Assembly: GCA_002391675.1 (NCBI GenBank)
Contig: DGFM01000037.1
Span: 636 to 16,093, forward strand
Direction of reading: 5' to 3'
Source of the DNA: Cloacimonetes bacterium UBA3900
GTDB lineage: Bacteria > Cloacimonadota > Cloacimonadia > Cloacimonadales > Cloacimonadaceae
DNA length: 15,458 nt
Shown here one piece after another: positions 1-8,542 of the stretch. A program made the position numbers and the translations under genes. How positions within the stretch are numbered: the first letter of the stretch is position 1; each line of letters starts with the position of its first letter. Under the pieces are notes generated by a model. The model was not told the DNA's origin. It saw only the letters and a program-made list of their open reading frames with translations, and did not search any database.

Positions 1-583
1 GCATGAAATCGACGTTTTAGAGGGCGGATTTGTTTGCAGAAACCAAGGGCGGAAGTCAAATTTTTCAAAAAGGGCTGCTGCGCCCGTACAAGCGCCATAC
101 CCAAGCACAGCTTTCCTTTATATTCCTATTGCTCAAACATTTGTCTTGACAAATATCTTATGTCTATTAACATATCACCCGGAGCTGTTTTTGATCATGC
201 TCAGCCCTTGCGGATGCACAGTAGCACCGTTTTCACCGTAACAAGGTATTCTTGCAGCACAGGTAGACACCATGTATTTTAGGACAATAGGCCTGCCGGC
301 GATGTTTAAGAGTAGGGTTTCCCACCTCTTTGGCGAAGCTTTACTCTCCTGTTTGCACTGCTGCTGCATTACAGATCCACAACCTCATTATCCTCACCCC
401 TCGCGAGAGGATCAAGGCTTTGCCAGGATGAATACACTCGCTTCCCAGATAATCGTCGCACATTATAAGAGTATCGGTGTGTTCATCAGCCGGAGCCGGA
501 TTTCCTGCACGCAAGGAATTTACCCCTCAAACGTCGAAACCAAACAGGACTTTGCCCATAGAAGCATCCCCTTGAAATCTTAG
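1..583. other. Intergenic region, no supported gene
   Basis: Open frames of 60-103 codons exist on both strands, but none has a ribosome-binding site, a recognisable domain or a plausible residue composition (many Cys, His and Ser), so I call none of them. Visible items are a GTCTTGACA promoter-like motif at 143-151 and a CCTC-GCGA-GAGG tetraloop hairpin at 399-410. There is also a weak GGGC...GCCC hairpin at 72-85, which on the minus strand is followed by a T5 run and could end a minus-strand transcript. The stretch may be a long leader of the gene at 647, a decayed gene or a dispersed repeat; the sequence alone does not decide. Confidence 0.5.
146..173 (+). promoter_or_regulatory. Candidate sigma-70-like promoter
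   Basis: A perfect TTGACA at 146-151 is followed after 16 bases by TAACAT at 168-173 (4 of 6 matches to the -10 consensus). The -35 lies inside a small dyad, TTGTC-TT-GACAA (142-153 approximately), that could bind a dimeric regulator. It points toward the gene at 647 but lies about 500 bases upstream. If real, it would imply a long leader. Confidence 0.25.
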
Positions 584-646
584 CATGGGCGGAGGCCACC
601 AAACCTTCAACCAAATAAGTACTATCACTTTAAGGAGATAGACATC

Positions 647-3600
647 ATGAAAAAACGTTTATTATTCGTCCTGCTGCCGGCTCTGATGCTGAGCATCTTC
701 AGCCTGAGCCATGCAACCGTCGTGCAAGTGGGTGAGGGAACAGGGACTACCTCCTATATGCCGTTTAATGGAGGTTATGACTACAATTACAGTCAGCAGA
801 TCTACACCCATGCGCAGATTGGCCACTTTGGACCGATCTCCAAAATCCGTTTCTTTTATTCGTCTGGCAGTATTGCCAACAACAAAGACTGGACCATCTA
901 CATGGGACACACCACCAAAAATGTTTTTGCCAGCAACACAGACTGGGAACCTTTAGCAAACCTGACTCAGGTATTTGCCGGTGATGTATCCTCCCTGCTG
1001 CCCGCGCCCAACAACTGGATGGAGATCACCCTGGATACTCCCTTTTTCTACAACAGCACAAATGAGAACCTGCTCGTAGCGGTGCATGAGTATACCCCGG
1101 ACAGAGCAGTTATGAACTGGGGATCTTTCTCCAACGGCCATGGAGTCAATAGGGGAATTCAGTACTATAGCTACACCGAAAATCCCGACCCCAACAGCCC
1201 TCCTGAGGCGTCCGGAAGAACAACCACTAATTGCCGTATCCAGCTCGTGTTCTCCAGCACCCAGGCTCCCCCTGCGCCCAGCTTGTGGAGTCCTATCGAC
1301 AATTGCAACTTGGTTGCCGGAGAAAGTCTCCTCTGGAAGCCCACTGCGAGCGTAGCCGAAACCAGAGCCTACGACCTGTATCTGGGCACAACTGCCAATC
1401 CGCCTTTGTTCGTCAGCAATCTGACCACACCCACTTATCAGCCCACCCTGCAACCCAACAGAACTTACTATTGGAGGGTGGTAGCCAAAAACGAAATCGG
1501 CAACTCGCCCCCCAGCGAATTGAGGTCATTCCGCTATCTTGGCCCGGTCCCAGAGGAAAGCGGGCAGGTGGGTGAAGGAACCACTACTACCTACTATATG
1601 CCGTTTAATGGAGGCTATGACTACAATTACAGTCAGCAGATCTACACCCATGCGCAGATCAAGCGTTTTGGGCAAATCACCAAGCTTCGCTTCTATTATG
1701 TGTCTGCCGGTGATATTGGCTACAATAAGAATTTGACTATCTACCTGGGACACACCACCAAGAATATCTTTACCAGCAATACAGACTGGGAAGATATGGA
1801 AAACCTGACGCAGGTGTTTGCCGGTGATGTATCCTCGCTGCTGCCCGCGCCCGGTAACTGGATGGAGATACCTCTGGATATTCCCTATTTCTACAACAAC
1901 ACAAATGAGAACCTGCTCGTAGCGATTCATGAGTACGCCCTCGGTAAGTCGCCGATGAACTGGGGGTCTTTCTCCAACGGCTATGGAGTGGATAGAGGCA
2001 TTCAGTACTATAGCTACACTATCAATCCTGACCCCAACAACCCTCCTACGGCGTCCAGCAGAACAACCAACATTAACCGCATCCAGCTTGTGTTTTCCAG
2101 CACGCAGACCCCATCTGCGCCCACCCTGTGGAACCCTTTCAACAATGGTGTTTTAGCTGCCGGAGACAGGCTCTATTGGAAGCCCACTGTGAGTGTTTCA
2201 GCACCCACCAACTACGATCTGTATCTGGGCACAACCGCCAATCCGCCCTTGTTTGCCGGCAATCTCACCACAACCTCTTATCAGCCTACCCTGCAACCAA
2301 ACACAACCTACTATTGGAAAGTGGTTGCCAAAAACGGCACCGGCAGCTCACCTGCCAGCGAAGTGAGGTCATTCCGCTATCTTGCCCCGGTCCCAGAGGA
2401 AACCGTACAGATAGGTGGCGGAACTACTACTACCTCCTATTTACCGTATAACGGAAGCTATGACTACAATTACAGTCAGCAGATCTACACCCATGCGCAG
2501 ATTATGCGTTTTGGCCAAATCACCAAGCTCCGCTTCTACTATGCGTCTGCCGGTGATATTGGCTATGGCAAAAATTGGACTATCTGGCTGGGACACACCG
2601 GGAAAAATGTGTTTGACGACGACACAGACTGGGAAGATATGGCAAACCTGACTCAGGTATTTGCCGGTGATGTATCCTCGCTGCTGCCCGAACCCGGTAA
2701 CTGGATGGAAATACCTCTGGACACTCCCTTTTTCTACAACAACAGCGATAATCTGCTGGTTGCGATTCATGAGTACGCACTCGGTACGTCGGCGATGAAC
2801 TGGGGATCTTTCTCCAACGGCCATGGAGTGGATAGAGGCATTCAGTACTATAGCTACACCACCAATCCCGACCCCAACAACCCTCCTACGGCGTCCAGCA
2901 GAACAACCAACATTAACCGCATCCAGCTTGTGTTCTCCAGCACCCAGGCTCCGCCTGCTCCCAGCTTGTGGAGTCCCGTCAACAACGGTAATTTGGTTGC
3001 GGGAGACAGGCTCTATTGGAGGCCCACCGCGAGCGTTTCAGCACCCACAAACTACGACCTGTATCTGGGCACAACCGCCAATCCGCCTTTGTATGCCAGC
3101 AATATCACCCAAACCTCCTATCTGCCCACCCTGCTGCCAAACACCACTTACTATTGGAAAGTGGTAGCCAAAAACGGCACCGGCAGCTCACCCGCCAGCG
3201 AAGTGTGGTCTTTCCGCTCTCTGGATTCAAGCCACGCAGTCACAGCACAGATAGGTGATGGAACTGCTGCTACCTCCTATTTACCGTATTACGGAAGCTA
3301 TGACTACAATTACAGTCAGCAGATCTACACCCATGCACAGATCAGAAATTCCGGCCAGATCACCAAGCTCCGTTTCTATTATGCCTCCGGTGACATTGGC
3401 TATGGCAAAAACTGGACTATCTGGCTGGGACACACCAGCAAAAAGGTGTTTGACGGCAACACAGACTGGGAAGATGTGGCAAATCTGACACAGGTATTTG
3501 TAGGTGATATATCCTCGCTGCTGCCTGAGCAAAACAACTGGATGGAGATACCTCTGGACACTCCCTTCTTCTACAACAACAGCGAGAATCTGCTGGTTGC

Positions 3601-4840
3601 GATTCATGAGTACGCCCTCGGTAAATCAGCTACGAACTGGGGATGTTTCTCCAACGGCTATGGAGTGGATAGAGGCATTCAGTACTATAGCTACACCACC
3701 AATCCCGACCCCAACAACCCTCCTACGGCGACCAGCAGAACAACCAACATTAACCGCATCCAGCTTGTTTTCTCAAACAACCTGGTTCCCCCTGCACCCA
3801 GCTTGTGGAGCCCTGCAAACGGTGGTTACTACGTGGAGGGAGACAGGCTCTATTGGGCACCTGTCGCGGATGTTTCCGGATCCACAAACTACGACCTGTA
3901 TCTGGGCACAACCGCCAATCCGCCTTTGATCGCCGGCAATCTGAGCTCTACCTTCTATCTGCCCACCCTGCAACCCAATACAATCTACTATTGGAAAGTG
4001 GTGGCCAAAAACGAAAGATACAGCTCAGCTCCCAGCGAAGTGTGGTCTTTCCGCACCCTGGATTCGGTGCAGGCAGCCACCGTGCAAGTGGGTGAGGAAA
4101 CCGCCACAACCTCCTATTTGCCATTTAATGGAAGCTACGACTACAATTACAGCCAGCAGATCTACACCCAGGCACAGATTGACCATTCTGCCCTGATCAC
4201 CAAGATCCGCCTCTATTACGTGTCCGGTGATATTGCCAATGGCAAAAAATGGACAATCTATATGGGACACACCTCAAAAACGGTATTTGGCAACAACGCA
4301 GACTGGGAAGATATGGCAAACCTGACACTGGTATTTGATGGTGATGTATCGCTGCTGCTGCCTGAGCCCGATAGCTGGATGGAGATACCTCTGCAAACTC
4401 CCTTCTTCTACAACAATAGCGGGAATCTGCTCATTGCGATTCATGAGTCTACTCTCTGTGGTAAATCAGTTGTGAACTGGGGGTCTTTATACAACGGCTA
4501 TGGAGTCAATAGGGGCATCCAGTACTATAGCTACACCATCAATCCCGACCCCTGCAGCCCCCCTGCGGCGTCCGGAAGAGCAGACAGAATTAACAAGATC
4601 CAGATTGGGTTTGTTACACCGCCTCCCCCTCCACCCGTGGTGGAAGTGACCATCTCCGGTGCAAATGCCGTATTGACCTGGGAACAAATTCCCGAAGCCA
4701 GCAGCTATAAGGTCTATGCCTCAGAAGACCCCTATGACTTTGGCCCTGATCCCATAGCAACGGTCAATACCAATAGCTATACCCTGCCTCTGACGGCAGC
4801 TAAACGCTTCTTTAAGGTTACCGCTGTGGCGGAACCATGA
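647..4840 (+). CDS. Secreted five-unit tandem beta-sandwich repeat protein
   Basis: The 1397-residue protein starts at an ATG preceded by AAGGAGA (632-638, 8-base spacing). Residues 1-23 form a signal peptide (MKKR, a hydrophobic core, then SLSHA), so it is exported. The mature part has five copies of a ~170-residue module beginning at residues ~27, 307, 588, 868 and 1147. Each module carries NYSQQIYT, TIYMGHT/TIWLGHT, DWE...NLTQVF, GDVSSLL and WMEI..D.P..YN. The first four are each followed by a ~90-residue Fn3-like domain (APSLWSP...YDLYLGTTANPP...YYWKVVAKN). A separate 67-residue Fn3-like C-terminal domain (1331-1397) ends in FFKVTAVAEP. I see no catalytic motif, membrane anchor or type IX sorting signature. 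A surface adhesin, fibre or carbohydrate-binding role is inference. It is probably co-transcribed with the next gene, 62 bases downstream. Confidence 0.9.
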   Translation: MKKRLLFVLLPALMLSIFSLSHATVVQVGEGTGTTSYMPFNGGYDYNYSQQIYTHAQIGHFGPISKIRFFYSSGSIANNKDWTIYMGHTTKNVFASNTDWEPLANLTQVFAGDVSSLLPAPNNWMEITLDTPFFYNSTNENLLVAVHEYTPDRAVMNWGSFSNGHGVNRGIQYYSYTENPDPNSPPEASGRTTTNCRIQLVFSSTQAPPAPSLWSPIDNCNLVAGESLLWKPTASVAETRAYDLYLGTTANPPLFVSNLTTPTYQPTLQPNRTYYWRVVAKNEIGNSPPSELRSFRYLGPVPEESGQVGEGTTTTYYMPFNGGYDYNYSQQIYTHAQIKRFGQITKLRFYYVSAGDIGYNKNLTIYLGHTTKNIFTSNTDWEDMENLTQVFAGDVSSLLPAPGNWMEIPLDIPYFYNNTNENLLVAIHEYALGKSPMNWGSFSNGYGVDRGIQYYSYTINPDPNNPPTASSRTTNINRIQLVFSSTQTPSAPTLWNPFNNGVLAAGDRLYWKPTVSVSAPTNYDLYLGTTANPPLFAGNLTTTSYQPTLQPNTTYYWKVVAKNGTGSSPASEVRSFRYLAPVPEETVQIGGGTTTTSYLPYNGSYDYNYSQQIYTHAQIMRFGQITKLRFYYASAGDIGYGKNWTIWLGHTGKNVFDDDTDWEDMANLTQVFAGDVSSLLPEPGNWMEIPLDTPFFYNNSDNLLVAIHEYALGTSAMNWGSFSNGHGVDRGIQYYSYTTNPDPNNPPTASSRTTNINRIQLVFSSTQAPPAPSLWSPVNNGNLVAGDRLYWRPTASVSAPTNYDLYLGTTANPPLYASNITQTSYLPTLLPNTTYYWKVVAKNGTGSSPASEVWSFRSLDSSHAVTAQIGDGTAATSYLPYYGSYDYNYSQQIYTHAQIRNSGQITKLRFYYASGDIGYGKNWTIWLGHTSKKVFDGNTDWEDVANLTQVFVGDISSLLPEQNNWMEIPLDTPFFYNNSENLLVAIHEYALGKSATNWGCFSNGYGVDRGIQYYSYTTNPDPNNPPTATSRTTNINRIQLVFSNNLVPPAPSLWSPANGGYYVEGDRLYWAPVADVSGSTNYDLYLGTTANPPLIAGNLSSTFYLPTLQPNTIYYWKVVAKNERYSSAPSEVWSFRTLDSVQAATVQVGEETATTSYLPFNGSYDYNYSQQIYTQAQIDHSALITKIRLYYVSGDIANGKKWTIYMGHTSKTVFGNNADWEDMANLTLVFDGDVSLLLPEPDSWMEIPLQTPFFYNNSGNLLIAIHESTLCGKSVVNWGSLYNGYGVNRGIQYYSYTINPDPCSPPAASGRADRINKIQIGFVTPPPPPPVVEVTISGANAVLTWEQIPEASSYKVYASEDPYDFGPDPIATVNTNSYTLPLTAAKRFFKVTAVAEP
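725..4620 (+). repeat. Five tandem ~840-bp coding repeats
   Basis: Equivalent Gln codons opening each unit lie at 725, 1565, 2408, 3248 and 4085, giving periods of 840, 843, 840 and 837 bases. Unit 5 lacks the Fn3-type second half and passes into the separate C-terminal domain. A block of about 44 bases encoding YDYNYSQQIYTHAQI is identical in units 1-3 and nearly so in units 4 and 5. A second block around the NPDPNNPP codons is almost identical in units 2-4, including silent sites. Confidence 0.92.
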
Positions 4841-4848
4841 TCTTGGTG
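4633..4848 (+). repeat. Shared 3' cassette, copy 1
   Basis: This 216-base segment encodes the C-terminal Fn3-like domain of the first surface protein and runs 8 bases past its stop codon. It matches 7929-8144 with 5 mismatches by direct reading (about 98% identity), and homology ends abruptly on both sides. Confidence 0.95.
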
Positions 4849-4889
4849 TGAGTCATGCAACCTTTCAAAACCTAAAAACTAAAACTAAT

Positions 4890-4894
4890 GGAGA
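4890..4894 (+). promoter_or_regulatory. Ribosome-binding site that fixes the start at 4903
   Basis: GGAGA followed by TAGATACA then ATG mirrors the arrangement before the upstream paralogue (GGAGATAGACATC-ATG). It supports the ATG at 4903 over the in-frame ATG at 4888, which overlaps this site and would add five residues before a normal signal peptide. Confidence 0.75.
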
Positions 4895-4902
4895 TAGATA
4901 CA

Positions 4903-7900
4903 ATGAAAAGATATCTATTACTTATCTTGCCTGCTCTGATGCTGAGCGTTGTCAGCTTAGGCTTTGCGGGCACTATACAGATAGGCAATGCAACTCAAGC
5001 CATCAGCCAACTTCCAATTAATGGAAATAGCAACTATAATTACAGTCAGCAAATCTACACCCAAGCCGAGATCAACTTTGCCGGAACCTTTACCAAAATC
5101 TGTTTCTATTACGTTTCCGGCAATATCTCCGCCGGTAAAGATTGGGTTGTCTACATGGGACACACGACCAAAACGGAGTTTAGCAGCGGTGCAGATTGGG
5201 AGCCCGTTGCAAATCTGACTCAGGTCTTTGCCGGAGACGTCTCTACCCTGGTACCCGCCGGTGGTGGCTGGATGGAGATCACGCTGGAAACCCCCTTTGT
5301 TTACAACAACGTCGACAATCTGATCATCGCCGTTGATGAGAACACCTATGGTACTTCAACTATACGCTGGGGAGGAGCCAACAGCGGATCATATACCAGT
5401 ATACTGTTCAGTGGCATTAGTACAAATCCTGATCCCAACAATCCTCCTGTGGCATACACGTTGACTAATCGTAACGACATACGGCTTGTCTTCCCCAACG
5501 ACGCAGTACCCAAGGCACCTCAGCTCATTACACCCCAAAATGGTGGCTACGCATTTGAAGGTAATTATTTGAGATGGATTGTACCCCATGGAAGTACAGA
5601 TGTCACCGGTTTTGATGTCTATCTTGATGGGAACCTGGTGAGTTACAACCAAACGACAACCTATTATATCCTTCCCGCCGACCTGAGCCTGGGCACACAC
5701 AGTTGGTATGTGGTAGCCCGCAATAATATCGGTGACTCTGCCCCATCCGAGGTTTGGACCTTTGAATTTGTCGATCCGGTTATCATCGGCGACGGAATTC
5801 GTGACCAGCAATATCCATTTCATGCTGCTTACGGCTACGGACGCTCCCTGGGACTTTACACCGCCGCCCAAATCGGACAGTCGGGAGTGATCAACAGCTT
5901 GGGCTGGAGAGTCGGATACAGCAGCGCTGCCCCTATCCCTTACAAGATCTACATCAAGCCCACCACCGACATACAACTTACTCCCATGACCTGGGCTGAT
6001 TTCATCTCCGGTGCAACTTTGGTGGATGAGGGAAGCCACACCTTCAGCAGCGCCGGATGGCACAATATCAAGCTGGATGCACCCTTTATTTATACCGGTG
6101 GCAACCTGCTCATAGGCGTGGAATCCAACTATGGTGGTGAAGGGTCCGGAATCTTGGACAGTCCTTATTTCCGTTACACTACTACTATTGCAAGTTCACA
6201 TCAATTTTGGACTCAGAATAATAGCGAGCCCTCAGGCAACGGAACCACAAATACTTCTCTGCCAAACTTGGCTATGGTAATCTCAGCATTTCCTGAATAC
6301 CCTGATCCCATGCTCTACCCCACAGAATGGGATTATGGGCTCCTTGAGGTCAATACCACCAGCAGCAAAACTTTCACCTTTTCCAATGCTGGAAGTGGAG
6401 TTCTAACCGTCACAGGTATCAACACCATGCTTCCTGGCTTTTTCGCCATCACGGATGCTCCCACTTTCCCTGTAACTTTAGCTACGGGACAAGCTTTTCC
6501 TTTCACCATCCAATATACCCCCACGGCTGCCGGTAACCATGCGGCTACCTTCAATATCACCCACTCACAAGGCGCCACGGCGCTAACTGTGAGCGGTGAA
6601 TGTTATGATAACAGAATCAGCAACTTCCCCCACCTGCAAAACTTTGACGAAACCTGGAGCGGGTCTCCGGCGGCACCCCTGTACTGGACGGTGATCAATG
6701 CCAATAACGACAGTTATACTTGGTGCCAATCAAACTCCTTCATTGCACCCACTCACTCGGCTCCTTATGCTGCCTACGGAGCGGGAAACACCAATGACTG
6801 GCTGATCACACCACCCATCAACCTTGGCGGCGTAGATGTGAGAGCAAAATGGTGGGATAGAGTAGCATATTCCGACATGCCCAGCTCCTACAAAATCCTG
6901 GTCTCTACCACTACACCGGATATCGCTTCCTTCACTGTCGAATTGGCCGACATCTTCTGCACCAATGAAAATTGGACAGAGCACAAGCTCAACTTGGATG
7001 CATATTCCGGACAGACCATCTATCTTGCCTTCTATCAATACCACTCTCAAGCCCTTGCCTATGGTTTGGGCATAGATGATTTCCTCCTCGAAGAGATACC
7101 CACCACACCTGTCTTCACTTACACTCCCACCACCTTGGACTTTGGCCCTATTCGTGAAAATAACATCACGGCATATCAGGATGTGACCGTGGCTAATGAC
7201 GGTAGAGGCATTCTGAACCTGACTGTGGCAAACGTCAGCATCATAGGACCTGATGCGACGATGTTTGAGTTTGATCCTGTCAACCTGCCATTTGCACTCG
7301 CTGCAGATCAAAGCGGCATCATCCCGGTACGCTACAATCCTACTGCAATAGGCGAACACAGCGCCATCTTGCGCATGGTTTACGGCGGAGCCAACTATGA
7401 TGTGGCCCTGAATGGAACTGCAGTGGGTGAATTTGCATTCATTGAGAGCTTTGAAGATGAAGAATTCCCACCTCCCGGTTGGAGAGTCGCTCATGAAGAC
7501 ATAAACTCGTGGCGCTGGGACAGGTTGACCGATTCTCCACGCACAGGTGAGGCTTACGCTAATGTCATTCTTGATCCTTGGGATGAAATTCGTGATGCTT
7601 GGCTGATCACCCCCAGACTCGCCCCAAGTGTTGAAAACCATATCTTTGGTTTCTACGCATTCAGCGGTGTCTTTCACAGTGGAGGTGGGGACTCCAGATT
7701 CAACGTCGTGCTTTCTACCACAAGCCCTGACGTCGCCTCCTTTACTCACACCCTGGCTACAAATGTGCAGACCGGTAGTCCAGGAAACTATATGCGTCAT
7801 ACCTATGATCTGTCGGATTACATCGGTCAGAACATTTATATAGGCGTTTATACAGTTTCCGAAGGCTGGGTGTCTCTGTCCTTCGATGATTTCTATGGCC

Positions 7901-8136
7901 CACCCATCGTACCGGAAGGACTCCCCGGACCCGTGGTGGAAGTGACCATCTCCGGTGCAAATGCCGTATTGACCTGGGAACAAATTCCCGAAGCCAGCAG
8001 CTATAAGGTCTATGCCTCAGAAGACCCCTACAACTTTGGCCCCGATCCCATAGCAACGGTCAATACCAATAGCTATACCCTGCCTCTGACGGCAGCTAAA
8101 CGCTTCTTTAAGGTTACCGCTGTTGCAGAACCATGA
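4903..8136 (+). CDS. Secreted multidomain surface protein (choice-of-anchor-like modules)
   Basis: The 1077-residue protein begins with a signal peptide (MKRYLLLILPALMLSVVSLG). Approximate domain order follows. Residues 23-198 are a divergent copy of the repeat module of the upstream protein (NYNYSQQIYT, VVYMGHT, NLTQVFAGDV). Residues 199-290 are Fn3-like. Residues 293-463 are a second, remoter relative of the first module. Residues 468-568 and 734-843 are choice-of-anchor D/ASH-like domains (LDFGPI..., TVSGEC, YNPTAIGEHSA). Residues 570-731 and 843-1000 are choice-of-anchor J/cleaved-adhesin-like domains (NDWLITPPINL, DAWLITPRL, STTTPDIASF, LGIDDF). Residues 1011-1077 are the same C-terminal Fn3-like domain as in the upstream protein. 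No peptidase or glycosidase motif is visible, so adhesion or cell-surface structure is inferred. It likely shares a transcript with the gene at 647; a terminator follows at 8180. Confidence 0.88.
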   Translation: MKRYLLLILPALMLSVVSLGFAGTIQIGNATQAISQLPINGNSNYNYSQQIYTQAEINFAGTFTKICFYYVSGNISAGKDWVVYMGHTTKTEFSSGADWEPVANLTQVFAGDVSTLVPAGGGWMEITLETPFVYNNVDNLIIAVDENTYGTSTIRWGGANSGSYTSILFSGISTNPDPNNPPVAYTLTNRNDIRLVFPNDAVPKAPQLITPQNGGYAFEGNYLRWIVPHGSTDVTGFDVYLDGNLVSYNQTTTYYILPADLSLGTHSWYVVARNNIGDSAPSEVWTFEFVDPVIIGDGIRDQQYPFHAAYGYGRSLGLYTAAQIGQSGVINSLGWRVGYSSAAPIPYKIYIKPTTDIQLTPMTWADFISGATLVDEGSHTFSSAGWHNIKLDAPFIYTGGNLLIGVESNYGGEGSGILDSPYFRYTTTIASSHQFWTQNNSEPSGNGTTNTSLPNLAMVISAFPEYPDPMLYPTEWDYGLLEVNTTSSKTFTFSNAGSGVLTVTGINTMLPGFFAITDAPTFPVTLATGQAFPFTIQYTPTAAGNHAATFNITHSQGATALTVSGECYDNRISNFPHLQNFDETWSGSPAAPLYWTVINANNDSYTWCQSNSFIAPTHSAPYAAYGAGNTNDWLITPPINLGGVDVRAKWWDRVAYSDMPSSYKILVSTTTPDIASFTVELADIFCTNENWTEHKLNLDAYSGQTIYLAFYQYHSQALAYGLGIDDFLLEEIPTTPVFTYTPTTLDFGPIRENNITAYQDVTVANDGRGILNLTVANVSIIGPDATMFEFDPVNLPFALAADQSGIIPVRYNPTAIGEHSAILRMVYGGANYDVALNGTAVGEFAFIESFEDEEFPPPGWRVAHEDINSWRWDRLTDSPRTGEAYANVILDPWDEIRDAWLITPRLAPSVENHIFGFYAFSGVFHSGGGDSRFNVVLSTTSPDVASFTHTLATNVQTGSPGNYMRHTYDLSDYIGQNIYIGVYTVSEGWVSLSFDDFYGPPIVPEGLPGPVVEVTISGANAVLTWEQIPEASSYKVYASEDPYNFGPDPIATVNTNSYTLPLTAAKRFFKVTAVAEP

Positions 8137-8144
8137 TCTTGGTG
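7929..8144 (+). repeat. Shared 3' cassette, copy 2
   Basis: This is the second copy of the 216-base segment at 4633-4848. Five substitutions separate the copies: two in the codons after DPY (Tyr silent, Asp to Asn), one silent change in a Pro codon, and two silent changes near the end. Identity covers the TGA stop and TCTTGGTG after it, then stops. Confidence 0.95.
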
Positions 8145-8179
8145 GGATTATAACACACTCTCTCCTTACATAAGAAAAG

Positions 8180-8213
8180 CCCGCATATCCATCCCCGGAT
8201 GTGCGGGTTTTTT
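8180..8213 (+). terminator. Rho-independent terminator after the surface-protein pair
   Basis: CCCGCATATCC pairs with GGATGTGCGGG across a short loop (one G-T wobble) and is followed by T6. The other strand carries CTTTTCTT after the same stem, so it may work in both directions between the convergent genes. Confidence 0.9.
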
Positions 8214-8214
8214 A

Positions 8215-8250
8215 GTACGGGCGCTGGTACGGGCGCTGGTACGGGCGCTT
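8215..8250. repeat. Three tandem 12-bp repeats
   Basis: GTACGGGCGCTG occurs at 8215-8226 and 8227-8238, and again at 8239-8250 with the last base changed to T. The array begins right after the terminator T run. Confidence 0.9.
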
Positions 8251-8523
8251 GCTAAAGCGCCGATGTTATGAGCCGCTTCGCAAGCTTGTACGAGCGGTCG
8301 CCGAACCGCCGCTGTTTTGAGTCGCTTCGCGAGCTTCAGGAGTGTGTTTACAAGCGGCTTCGCCACTTTAAGTATCAAGCTGCGCTTGATTGCGGCGCTA
8401 CAGCGAGCTCCGGCTACCAGGCGAGCTGCGCTCGCCCCATCCCCACCACAACTAACCGTATTCCAATCACTTGCGCAGCACCAATAACTAACAGCTGGCA
8501 ACTGACAACTGCGGCGTAGCCGC
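8244..8523. repeat. Cluster of small GC-rich hairpins in convergent intergenic space
   Basis: Perfect or near-perfect inverted repeats are GGCGCTT/AAGCGCC (8244-8261), GCGGT/ACCGC (8294-8309), AAGCGGC/GCCACTT with one mismatch (8352-8368), ATCAAGC/GCTTGAT (8374-8390), GGCGAGC/GCTCGCC (8420-8436) and GCGGC/GCCGC (8511-8523). Three-base loops (TGC, TTC, GTA) predominate. A 29-base direct repeat, 25 of 29 identical, lies at 8259-8287 and 8308-8336. The stretch 8437-8510 is low-complexity and AAC/ACT-rich. I see no gene in 8137-8542. Confidence 0.8.
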
Positions 8524-8542
8524 CACGGCGAGCGCCCTTACA

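Noticed and set aside
237..248. CGTAACAAGGTA matches the conserved 3' end of 16S rRNA.
   Set aside because: The bases on both sides do not match 16S, and no anti-Shine-Dalgarno region follows, so it is a chance 12-base match.
272..583. A 103-codon plus-strand open frame.
   Set aside because: It has no ribosome-binding site, its composition is odd and I recognise no domain. It ends shortly before a gene with an independent strong start site.
6730..7983. A 417-codon minus-strand open frame inside the second surface-protein gene.
   Set aside because: It lies opposite a gene with a signal peptide and clear domains. Its own translation shows no domain and a composition typical of an antisense shadow.
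8215..8523. A CRISPR array.
   Set aside because: Repeats are 12 bases in direct contact or isolated palindromes with different sequences. There are no regular unique spacers and no cas genes.
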